NCBI GenBank assembly: GCA_024752435.1
Contig: CP103036.1
Span: 1,488,001-1,552,000, forward strand
Direction: 5' to 3'
Length of the DNA stretch: 64,000 nt
Source of the DNA: Allantophomopsis cytisporea
Taxonomy: Eukaryota > Ascomycota > Leotiomycetes > Phacidiales > Phacidiaceae
Position numbers and translations under genes: made by a program. Under the pieces are notes generated by a model, which did no database searches, was not told the DNA's origin, and was given only the letters and a program-made list of their open reading frames with translations. Shown here piece after piece: positions 11,545 through 21,637 of the stretch. Every line of letters starts with the position of its first letter. Position 1 is the stretch's first letter.

Positions 11545-12208
11545 TGCAGCTAATAATGTGCATTTCACTTGTATTGAAGCTAAGACTTGGACTAATATGT
11601 AATAAGACCAAAGTTTATATTCTCTCTATCTTAAAACCTCATAGTAACGTGACAAATGTCGTAACAGTAACAAGTGAATGATCCTCAGAGCGATAAAACA
11701 ATTATCATCGCTTTTAGAGTTTGGCGCTTGAGTCTGACGCTGAAAATATCAACAGGGGCTAATGATTTCGATCCTTGACTTTTCGGGGGCTGTTTGCTGC
11801 GAAGGATTGCGCTGTGAGGGGGATGTGAGGATTGGCATGTGAAGCGCAACATATTAAATGGTCCTTCGAGTCGCTACCAAAGGCTGAAGTATGGCGTCAG
11901 CTTGTCAACTCGTCAGCTCGCGTGATGATATGTTTCATCGGAAAGTGCTGTGCCATAAGAATAGAAGAACCAATCCCTGCTTATAATCCTTATTATTTAG
12001 TCCTAATAAAGATGACAGAAGCACAATCCAACACAATCTATTTTCTCTTGGTTCAAGAAACTGTCACAAAGTTGTATGAACTGAAAGATGTCGTTCATAT
12101 CTAAGACAACAAGCATTTCTCTCAAGCCGCCTATCACTCCCTGTTCATCAGTTTACCAACCTTTATTTATTTCAACAGCCATTTAACAGTCAGTGACACT
12201 ACGAAACT
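11545..12208. other. Intergenic between the two nucleotidyltransferase-like genes
   Basis: About 660 bases. The frame at 11832-12104 has no family feature and poor coding character. This should contain the second gene's promoter. Confidence 0.55.
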
Positions 12209-12999
12209 ATGGCCAAGTTTTACGAAGACCTCGACGAACTCGAGGCTCTTTCTCAGGAACCCGAAGATGTCAATCTTGGTGCCGCCGCTATCTTTCTCTG
12301 CAACATATTCCAGACTAATGGCATCACTTTCGCAATCATGGGAGGATATTCTTTGGCACTTCGAGGCAATGATCGCAAGACTAACGACATCGACATTGCT
12401 GCTGATTCTAATATGCGAACTCTTTACACCCTGACGAGTCAACAGCCTCGGTCAGTATCGCATGATAATATGTTATTCATGCTCTAACATAATATAGGTT
12501 GATTATTCCAAAGAGCAGAATTGCTGCCACAAATGTTTTGAGGGTTTTCTTGCAGACGGGTCCAAAATGGGACAGTGCAACCAAGAGGGAACACCTAGTT
12601 GAGATAGATATCCTAGTCCTGGAGGTGAGTTGAATCCTTACCGCTTGAAAGGTCATAAACATTAAAGTACAACCTTCTCTAGAGGGCAGAGGCGTTCCAG
12701 ACCCAATCCGCACCTCTTTGGAACTTATCAGTTCCCCGAATCAGTCATTCGGCACCTCGACCATTCAGTTTCCCGTCCTTTCGATCCCGTATATATTGCG
12801 AGCCAAGCTGGGAGCATATAGAAATAGAGAATCCGACAACGACTTCCGGGACATACTGTTTATTCTTCAAAATTTTGGGTCGGTTGTGAAGCAGCCTAGT
12901 ACTCACGAAATACTTGACCAAAGAGATATCATATTCTTCTTGGAGGCGTCTCCGTCAAAATTTAGACCGCATTTCGCAAAGGCACTTGGTATGGCATAG
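12209..12999 (+). CDS. Nucleotidyltransferase-fold protein with intact GG...DxD motif
   Basis: Three exons (12209-12450, 12498-12624, 12685-12999) give 227 residues. The N-terminal core reads TFAIMGGYSLALRGNDRKT and ends in NDIDIAAD, so G45-G46 and D60-x-D62 match the catalytic pattern of the polymerase-beta-like nucleotidyltransferase superfamily. A third acid occurs in HLVEIDILVLE. The C-terminal half contains SIPYILRAKLGAYRNRESDNDFRDI, a pattern common in minimal nucleotidyltransferases (Lys-Leu followed by Arg and Asp). The last splice uses the second of two overlapping AG sites (12683-12684), which alone keeps this conserved frame. The protein therefore looks catalytically competent, unlike its neighbour. 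What it modifies, a nucleotide, RNA or protein, cannot be read from the sequence. The two genes are not close copies. Confidence 0.7.
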
Positions 13000-14078
13000 A
13001 GTCCAAAATATTATTATTTGAGAAACGGGAACTAGATCGAGTATGTACAAGAATATCTGTATAAGTAGGTACGTGGGTATTATGCTATTTCGGCGGCGTA
13101 AGATAAATATAAAGGCATGGAATAAATTTATTTGAAATCATGTATACTCTTATTGCCATTTTGTAAAGGGAGAACAGGCACAACACACAAGAGATTTTAT
13201 CATCATCATTAAGCGGCACAAGTAATTTTAGTTTCTCGCGCTACTCTGTAATTATAACGATCACCGAGTTATACAAGCCTGTGTTCTAGAACCGTAACCT
13301 AAGATTATCAATACTATTAAGTATGAGAGCAATTTTGAAGAGCTATATGCTTTTACATGGTACGCGATATAATATGTGGACAATTACCCAGCATTTAAAA
13401 GCTAAGCATTGACTCTTCATCGATACAAAACCTTGGACGATCCAGATCAATAGTCTTGGTCAGATCGCACAGTTCGGACGAAGTTCTCCGAGGTAGTAGC
13501 CTCCAACAATTTCTCGCTTAATCATTGGATATGCATTGATTAAGAGCTCGATTTTGTTATTGCCATGATTATGTTAAGTCACTATGGCTATCACTAAATG
13601 CACAGGAGTCAGGAATTGCAAATCCGCCACACAAATCTACGGAGGATCTTCAGCACCCAATGATTGTTGAGATATTTGCAGGAAGATTAGATCTATGCTG
13701 AGAACTTTTAGTTACTGTCCATGTATTCCAAAGAGAAGCGTATCGCTCATATTGTACTCATGCGCAACGAACACTTGAACTCCAGCATATCAATCATGGA
13801 TCAACATCCGTAGCAAATAAAATATTGACGCGTCTTCAGCCAAGCTAGACGCATCCTGAACTGAGATCATGGTACCTCGATCATAAATATACTCGATCAT
13901 AAAAAGACTACTATCAAAAGTTGAAACCCATATGAAACCCCTGCCATAACGGCCATTCGAGAAGCCAGCTCCCCCAACGCGAACCATAACTCAGCCACCA
14001 CCTTTTGATACCTAATAAACTATAACGAACACAATAAAATAAAGTAGAATTAGATGAATAGAATGTCGTAAATTCGTG
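13000..14078. other. AT-rich convergent intergenic stretch
   Basis: About 1.1 kb with no coding signal that I trust, between the second nucleotidyltransferase gene and the 3' end of the transcription-factor gene. Confidence 0.55.
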
Positions 14079-16092
14079 TCAAACGATACCAACACTTGCC
14101 ACGTCTCCGGACAAGAAAATTCTCCGCCTATCTTCTGCCTCCCTCAAGATCTCAAAGCTAAGGGCGAGACTGGGCGCCAAATCCCGGGAAAACTTCATTT
14201 CGGCAAGAACCTCGTCGATGATTGCGTCAACGCCGTCAGGGAGCAGCGGCTGCAGCGTGGGGCACATACTAGCACCCATGACAAGCAAGGTCTGGGAGAC
14301 GACACTCAGAGCACCCTGAAAAGCATACGGCAGAGATCCCGAGTGGTGGGCGCTAATTGGGTCGAGCTGGCGAATGCAGGCATCCATACATTTCGTGCAG
14401 TTAGCCATGACGGCAGGGTCGCGCGCCACCGCCGGGTCATCGAGAACGGCGAGGATGTAGGGGCGGTAGATGATGGTGCGGCATGCGAAGTAGCGGAGAC
14501 GGAGGACGGTCTGCACATGCGACTGTGAGGAGTCTTCTTCTGTGATTGAGAATCGAACAAGCGGTGGCAGGCTCTCGTACCATTGCGTCAGCTGGAAGTC
14601 CAACTCATTGACTATCGGCTCCAGACTTGCTGTTGCCACCATCGAGTCTTGCGAGTATATGAGCGTGCTGACACGGTTCAAGAGTCGGCGCAATGCGATT
14701 TCAGCGAGGAAATACCATAAGTTGTCGCGGGCCAGTGCGTCTTCATTCGGTGAGCCTTCGAAACCGCCAGGGAGGCCAACGCTTTCCTCAAAATGCACAA
14801 TGCCGCTATGTGGAAGGTCTAGTTCAGCGAGGAGATCGGATTCGAAGAGGAGCGCATTCCAGTAGATGCGCATGCAGAGCTCTTTTTGGTCGGCGGGGAT
14901 ACGGTTTGGCGCAGACAGGAGGAGCTGGAGTTTCGTGCTAATGCTACTTAGCAGTGTCCAAGCTTCGAGTGGACGCAGCAAGTAGAAGAGATAGGCTGAT
15001 GCGAGTACCATACACTGGATGGATTCGACAGTGTTTCGTGTCAATAGACTTGGAACTATCTGCCAGGCCGCAGAAAAATAAGAGAAGCCTGGCGGATCTT
15101 GATTCTTCGGGACGCGTGAGATGGTTCCTCCGCAACTGGCTTCTCCCAGTGCCAAGACGAGCAAGACCATGCAAGTGTCAGTGCCATTGCGGAAGCCATT
15201 AATTACGGCGTTCCGATGCCTCGTTGCCCAGGTGAAGGGATTAACGCAAGCGTACCAGATATTCACTCCCTCGAAGAAAGCTTGGGCATATGTGTTGGTC
15301 CTCGACTGCGAAAGTTCTATGCGTTTCGGGGCGGTGATCTCCAGCGATTCCCTTGAAAGCTCAAGTTGCAAGAGGATGTGCGGTTCATACGGCTTGGAAA
15401 CAAGATTGCGGATCATCGGCCACCTCAATAGATGGAGAGCGGCATTAGTATGGATCTCCGGCATTGTTGAAATGTTCGTAGAGGTGGACCAAGTTCCCAG
15501 GCCGGTGACGGGCATCATGGAAGCAAAGTTTCTTTCCATCGGACGGATGGTACCATTATTGGAGCCAACTTCACTACCGAACAACGGCGAACTAGTGGAA
15601 AGTCCTGGAGGAAGTGATCGCGGGATAGTGGCTTGAATTAGTCCTTCTATGCGTGATAGTCGCTCGAGGATTAACTTGTCGCCAGCATCCAGCTTGACTC
15701 CTGGCTCTCGATATATGCAGTCGGCGTTCAACTCGGTGCATAACTTACACCTAGGCTTTTGGCCATCACATCGAGACTTTCTGGAGCGACATATCTCACA
15801 CTACTGGTTGTTAGAGGGGAAAGCTTGGGTGGTTGTTACTTACAGCCATGATAGCCCTTCGGCGTGGATAATCAACTCCAGTCTCAGGGACTGGACGACC
15901 GAAGGCGTAAACGGGATCATCACTCGCAGGAGGATAACCAGTCTCTTGAGTAAAATTATAACCTGGGAATTGCATTTTTCGCGCGTCTTTGTTTGCTAGA
16001 TGGTATCCATTTGTGTTGAGTTGGTCATCTCCAGAAGCATTACTTGGAGGTTGGGAGAAATTGGATGGTGAGACCACTGGAGGAGTCGTCAT
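14079..16092 (-). CDS. Zn2Cys6 transcription factor with fungal-specific domain
   Basis: Two exons (15844-16092 and 14079-15800) joined by a 43-nt intron give 656 residues. The second exon opens directly on the zinc cluster at residue 84, with six cysteines spaced C-x2-C-x6-C-x6-C-x2-C-x6-C (CEICRSRKSRC, then CKLCTELNADC). This Zn(II)2Cys6 binuclear cluster binds CGG-type half sites in DNA. It is followed by DKLILERLSRIEGLIQ, a short coiled-coil-like linker that fits dimerisation. The large C-terminal part, from NPFTWATRHRNAVINGFRNG onwards, looks like the fungal-specific regulatory domain. The first 83 residues are polar and probably disordered. The start is the first in-frame Met. The target pathway is unknown: the nearest genes are a tRNA and the nucleotidyltransferases, so no obvious cluster partner is present. 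Confidence 0.88.
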
Positions 16093-17037
16093 GTTGTAGC
16101 AGGTCAAGTAACCGTCAATATGTCAGAAGCATAAGGCATAAGCATAAAATCACCTCCTAATATAACAACCAAATAGATTGTATAAAAGCATATATCAGCC
16201 GTGTTCTATTTTCAACAATCACCTTCATAAATCCAGCGTGCGTCTTAATATGTGACAAGGGAAGATCCGGCCCATGAAGGACACCGCTCATCTGAGGATG
16301 ACTCGTTGAAGGTGCGATCAAATCTCGTGGCGCAGGAACACACATGCATAAACTCCAACAGGGTAGCAATGTGCGACGATGGGTTACAAGAAAGTCAAGA
16401 AGATGCAGCAAAATAAACGTGTTGACCAAAAGATCAAGTTTCCCTGGATCGGTCACGTAGCATTGACTTCATCGTTGAGGGCAAGGTTATGATTCGATGG
16501 TAGAATACCTTTTACCGCTGGAATATATTACAACGGAAGGGCACCAAACCTTTCCGGCTCAGGTCCATCCGCCTGTTCGCCTTTGAGGATATTAAGCGAG
16601 CAAGATAGGATGAAGGATAAGCTGAATGGTGAAGATGACAAGAAGGCAAGATGACAGGCACGTAGGAGAACAGGATGTGACGAAGGACGAAAGGAAGTTT
16701 GTGAAGAATTACTACAAAAATCAATGAACTGAGTTCATAATCTTGGTAGCGATGTAGAGTGATTATCTCATTCGACTGGCAAAATAATGATTCTCATAAG
16801 AGGCGATCATATCATGCAGAGAGGAGGGGGGTTGAAGTGAGACAAATTGAATGATGGGCCAAGGGTAGAGGAGCAAAAAGGAATCAGCTCCACGCCTTTA
16901 TGATTCATTTGAACATAGGCATACAAAATAGACAGAATAAAGCAGGCATCTTACTATAATCAATTTGCATTCATAAAAATTAAATAAAAAGAAATATGAT
17001 GGATCAAAGGCTGAATAACCCAAAAACAAAAAGAAAT
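16093..17037. other. Intergenic upstream of the transcription factor
   Basis: No gene recognised. This contains the transcription-factor promoter and the downstream flank of the minus-strand tRNA-Ser gene. Confidence 0.55.
17028..17032 (-). terminator. Pol III terminator of tRNA-Ser copy 1
   Basis: Run of five T on the minus strand a few bases after the tRNA 3' end. Confidence 0.7.
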
Positions 17038-17138
17038 CGACACCTGTGTGATTCGAACACACGCTCCCGAAGGAAATGCCTACCGGCTTCTAATGAATAG
17101 ATAGCAGGGCATCGCGTTAACCACTCCGCCAAAGTGCC
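17038..17138 (-). tRNA. tRNA-Ser(GCU) with 20-nt intron, copy 1
   Basis: Read on the minus strand this gives a full class-II tRNA: acceptor stem GGCACTT pairing with AGGTGTC (two G-U pairs), D arm with AGTGGTTAA, anticodon stem ATGCC/GGCAT, anticodon GCT at positions 34-36, a variable arm and a T arm GTGTG-TTCGAAT-CACAC. A 20-nt intron (17082-17101) sits at the usual place after position 37. A T5 run (plus-strand A at 17028-17032) is the likely Pol III terminator. It is identical over its whole length, intron included, to the copy at 35342. Confidence 0.93.
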
Positions 17139-18354
17139 TGGTTATTAACAACCGAAAACTTATTTTATAATATACTCATTATCACCTCTCAATTTGAATG
17201 ACCATACCTTATATGGGAATTTATCATCAGTCTCGTTCTTTATATTTGTAGAATAAGCAGCTTCACTTCCTTTTGCTTACCTTGAGCTTATACTCGTCTG
17301 CTAGTACAAAGCTGTAGACCCGTTCTAACCATAGGTCCCATAATTCAAGCTCATCTTCAATTTAGGGGAATTCACATTCATATCCCGGATTGGATCACTT
17401 TTCCATTGATTTGAAGGAAGTATCAAGAAATATTACATGATACCAAATCCCAACATCCGACTCACGACATTAACGTATCTCTGAAACCCTTGATCCTAGA
17501 TATTCTTCTTCCTTAGTGACACCTTAGTAACAGTAATAACTACACTAGATCACGGTATATTTACATAATCCGCCAAACTGTGTGGCATGCTAATACATTT
17601 ATTACCCTTCTAACATAGCCAAGGCTAATAAGGAATATACTGTGTACATAACTACAATTTCGAACACAAACTTAGCAGCCTCGTATCACAATAGCAACGG
17701 ACCAGGTAGAAGGGATATCTGGATCCGCAGTACCACATAAGCCAGTAACACGCATTCGCCGCAGAGTGACCCCTCCCAATACACACAACAAGGTAGAAGG
17801 TAGTAAGGTCGATTAAAAGAGTACACTCCGAGTCTCCTATATGCGTCAGAGCATGTAACAATCATGTCACCCAATAACTGTTAGACTCAAATCATGCCTT
17901 ACTCTGCCACGGTGTATCAGGGACCTGCGAGTGTCTGTATCTATCATAGAAACGTAGCATCAAAAGGGACAACGCTTGAAGAGGAAAAGAAAATAGGAGG
18001 ATTAGGAAAAGTCACGAGAGTTATCCTGCATGAGTCGCACCAGACTCAGGCACACACGCGAATTTGCATGCCCCACATCGTTTGCCTAACCGGAATAGCT
18101 TAATGCCTTACTTTATTCTGCTATCCAGTCAGTACCTGGGTACATATCTTGGGACCCCCGGCCCAAGTCTACCTAGCCGCCCAGCTCCTCCAGCCAAGGC
18201 CGTTGACGATGTCACATTATTGAGCGCCACTACCTACATACATAGCCACGACTGTTAAATGACTCTTTAAGAATACGGAGGAATCGCTCAATCTCACTTC
18301 CTTTCCCCACGACTACTTACAATTAAACATTTGAATTGTTATATCATCGTCAAA
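17139..18354. other. Intergenic, no gene seen
   Basis: About 1.2 kb without a recognisable gene; several short frames on both strands have no features. Confidence 0.5.
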
Positions 18355-18943
18355 ATGTGTTTCATATTGACTTGCGGAGAGCACGGTCAGTCCACTTCAA
18401 CCTGATGCCGTCATAGCGAGCGCAAAGCTAACATCTCTCCCAGAATTCTCCTCCCAGCTCAAAGGCTACGAGAGCGTTGTTTGCCAATGTCATAACTGCG
18501 TACGTCTGAAGAGAAGCGCCATCAATTCTTACTCCTACTGATATTCTCCAGGGCAACTACTCCGCGCATGTCATCAAGCGCTGGCCTTGGTTCACCTTGT
18601 GCTTCATCGTAAGATATCTCATACTCACCCATGCGACCATCTGCTGATATGCCCCAGCCGATCTTGCCATTAGCTTTCCATGCCTACGAAGATGTGGTCT
18701 GCACCATCTGTAACTTCGCGCAACCACTACAGTATGTATAATCCCAGCAAGAAGCGTCGATCTCGCAACGTCATACTGATTTTGCTCTTCAGGAACCGAC
18801 CCGATGTTCTGCAACAACATGTCGCGGCAGGAGATAATATACCGATGAATAATCAACCACCAGGTAATGGTCCTCCGCCTGGTTGGAATGGAGGCCAGCC
18901 ACCCGGGCAACCGCCTAAGAATGATGGAATGAGATATGGTTGA
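18355..18943 (+). CDS. Small zinc-ribbon protein
   Basis: Five tiny exons (18355-18385, 18444-18499, 18552-18608, 18658-18731, 18793-18943) give 122 residues with all four junctions in frame. The N terminus MCFILTCG and two Cys-x2-Cys pairs (CHNC and CTIC) that bracket WPWFTLCFIPILPL match the small fungal zinc-ribbon family in which two knuckles flank a hydrophobic segment. The hydrophobic stretch might touch a membrane. The last third is a Pro/Gly/Asn-rich tail (NNQPPGNGPPPGWNGGQPPG) and is probably disordered. Function is unknown. Four introns in 369 coding bases is very dense. The model depends on short exons, so a boundary could be off, but the conserved cysteines are spread over exons 1 to 4. 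Confidence 0.75.
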
Positions 18944-19652
18944 TCGTGGGGCTGTGGAAAGTGACGGGTTCAGCGGTACTTATTACTGCTTGTATACGTA
19001 TCAAGGAGAGGAGTCATGGGCGTTAATTTGGAAATCAGGAGCCGGTGAAGCTGAGCCATGATATATGCTGCAAATGTAATAATATTAATCGTCTATAATG
19101 AGTGTTCCGCATGAAGAGAGAGGGTTCATCGTATCATCCACGGATCAGGCAGTGGGCATGTTGCAAAAGCACAAAATCGATAACTAACCAAATATGTAGA
19201 TAGCATAATATCTTACTCATCTCAAGTTCGTCGGAAAGATCTCATGAAAGCGAACAGGTACGATCTCAAGCACAATACCGTGCACGACATCATATGTCTC
19301 GCCTTAAAGTGTTGAAGAATCGAATACCATCAGAGTCAGGTAGCCACACTTCATCATGGCGATATCACAAGTATTTATGCACATATGTACATACTGTCAA
19401 CGTCATGCTACACCAGACTTTCGGCGGGAATGTTGGTAGTCGGTCTCCAAATCGGCATTTCAAATCCCCAAAGCCGTTTACGGGCATGAGGGCCAGTCCA
19501 CCCGCGGCCAACCCCAAGAACATCCGCTAAGTAATGCGAGAGAGAGACAACAAGACATAAGTATCACGATCGCAACAGCATCACCATACATATCCAAAAC
19601 CCCAGACCTCACCAGCAATCAGTTCCCAAATTTCGCACTCCAAGACCTCACA
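18944..19652. other. Intergenic, no gene seen
   Basis: About 700 bases between the zinc-ribbon and cupin genes; nothing recognised beyond presumed UTRs and a promoter. Confidence 0.55.
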
Positions 19653-20306
19653 ATGGCCAAGGTCCTCAAACGCACGCCGACCTCCCACCACGAGGCCCTA
19701 ACAGTGCACTCGGGGGCGCGCACAACAACCTGGCACGTCCCACCGGGCAGTCTCAGCGTACTGGAGATCCAAACCGTCCACGATGCCACGCGCTTCGCGG
19801 GGCTCCCGCTGGACGCAAACCCTCTGCGTCCGCCATACCATTGGCACTGGTACCAAGAAGAGTATTTCCGCATCACGGCCGGCCGCTTCGTCTTCACGCT
19901 CGAGGGCGTCGACCGCGTGCTCACGCCCGACGATCCCATGCCCGTCACCATCCCGCCACGTGCTCGCCATACGTTCCGCCCCGACGAGAGCTACGAGGGC
20001 GAGTCGGTCATTGAGATCAGTGCTAAGCCCGAGGACCAAGGTGGCCTCAGTGAGCGCTTCTTTCGGAATTTGTATAGTTATCTTGATGATTGTGAACGGC
20101 AGAGTATTACGCCCAGCTTGCCTCAGTTGCTTTTGTTTCTGGATAGTTCGGAGACCAGCTTGGCGTTGCCTGGACCGGCTTTCATTTCGCAGTGGGTTAG
20201 TTGGGGACTGGGAGTTGTTATCGGGAGATGGTTTGGGCAATATGTTTTGGGTTATAAGACGAGTTATCCGGAGTATTACGATGTTAAGCTGGCAAAGAGG
20301 GCTTGA
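19653..20306 (+). CDS. Cupin-domain protein
   Basis: A single exon of 217 residues. The cupin core is clear: YHWHWYQEEYFRITAGRF supplies the first motif with H63, H65 and a following Glu (E69 or E70), and VTIPPRARHTFRP supplies the second with H108. These would bind one metal ion. The domain spans about residues 30-135. After it comes a helical tail with a hydrophobic segment (FISQWVSWGLGVVIGRWFGQ) that could be a membrane anchor or a packing helix. Cupins range from oxygenases and isomerases to storage proteins, and nothing here fixes the reaction. The first half of the gene is visibly richer in GC than its surroundings. The start is the first Met and lies just downstream of a run of short upstream bases with no competing start. 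Confidence 0.82.
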   Translation: MAKVLKRTPTSHHEALTVHSGARTTTWHVPPGSLSVLEIQTVHDATRFAGLPLDANPLRPPYHWHWYQEEYFRITAGRFVFTLEGVDRVLTPDDPMPVTIPPRARHTFRPDESYEGESVIEISAKPEDQGGLSERFFRNLYSYLDDCERQSITPSLPQLLLFLDSSETSLALPGPAFISQWVSWGLGVVIGRWFGQYVLGYKTSYPEYYDVKLAKRA

Positions 20307-21637
20307 GGCTGGGGTCGATGGAGATTGTTATGGCTCTTTCGATTCGACGGTAATGCAACTTTCTCCAGCTTTTCCACTATTGTGGAAAGCTTGAGTTGAG
20401 ATACGACACGGAAGTGTTGTTAATATTCAAAAGTCAATTCGATGGTTATTCGTTACTTTGGCCCACCGACAATGAAATGGATTTACGTACTGTAAAGTAC
20501 CGAAGGCACATGCAGAAGAACAAATCCGTATTGTCTCCGTAAATTATCATGTAGTACGGCGTAGCTGAAAATGGTATTAACCTTTACTTAACCTTTACCT
20601 TATTAGTTGCTCGATACTATATCGGGTGGAATAGGATCCTTTACCATACTCAATGAAACGACTCACTCTTTTCATTTTCTTATCATCAACTGAAGAGTCA
20701 TAGTCTAGGTGAGAGGAGGTCTACGGCTACATATCTCTGACGTTGGATGAGATAGCCGTGAGCCTTCCATAGGTGTTCCGAGGAGGTACTTTGCTTTGTT
20801 AATCTTTCCTCTCTAGTCTTTGATTATGCTGATCCCCATTCCTCCATGCCAATGCACGCCGAGAGGGAGCTCACAACTGGAGGAGCTGACCTAGATACCA
20901 TGTGGCACACATACACTCTATCTTCACTACCGGGCAGCCTTATCCGTTACTAAGTAGGTACATTAGACATACATTCATATAACTCGCTCTATCAAATACG
21001 TGAGTATATTCCGATATTCGATTACTTACTGCAGAAATGGCTGTCTCTCTCAAGTGCTCCTCGCAACAGCGGAAAGAGGATAAGAATTTACTGTACAATG
21101 GATCCTACATATTTTGCACAGCACCACCGTTATCATACATAGAAGAAAAAAAGGTCGTGGAACTGCACCCAGACAGCAAAATTTTTAGGATTGCATCGCT
21201 AACCCGCCGTGCCACGGTACGGGCCCCCGAAAAGTATGCACAAGGATAGCTTCATCCTATGAGAAGTGCTATTTCAAGCGAATAGTGGGGAGACTGCCCC
21301 CCAAGTCCCACCTTATCTCTGCGTCCAGTTATCATCCGCTATCTTTTTACTCGATCATATCAGTATCGAGTGATAATGGCTACCATCGCTGTGCAATCAA
21401 CGAAGTCAGGGTATTGGGTGCATGGTCATCATGGCATTCTGTATCTATCACCATGCATGGTTAAGTAGCTGATGACATCTCCTTGCCAATCTTCCCTCTT
21501 TTCTTTTCCCTCCTTGTCTGTGACTTTTCTTTCGTATCGTTCATGCAATTGTGATCCTCAATTGGAACTGTCTCTCAAGCAAATCCAGTAGCACGACCTC
21601 CGCCTCTTAGGTGTCAGAACAAGTCACTACCGACATC
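20307..21637. other. Intergenic, includes the DUR3 promoter
   Basis: About 1.3 kb with no recognised gene. The last 330 bases hold a cluster of GATA-type sites, listed separately. Confidence 0.6.
21313..21450. promoter_or_regulatory. Cluster of GATA (AreA/Nit2-type) sites upstream of DUR3
   Basis: Five matches to HGATAR occur within 140 bases: 21313-21318 (TTATCT), 21329-21334 (TTATCA), 21339-21344 (CTATCT), 21371-21376 (TGATAA) and 21445-21450 (CTATCA). In ascomycetes, AreA-type GATA factors activate nitrogen-uptake genes, urea permeases included, when good nitrogen sources run out. The cluster lies 190-325 bases before the DUR3 start codon. The sites are seen directly; their use is inference. 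Confidence 0.6.

Noticed and set aside
14079..16092. Secondary-metabolite cluster around the Zn2Cys6 regulator
   Set aside because: No polyketide synthase, peptide synthetase, terpene cyclase or cytochrome P450 gene is present; the neighbours are unrelated families.
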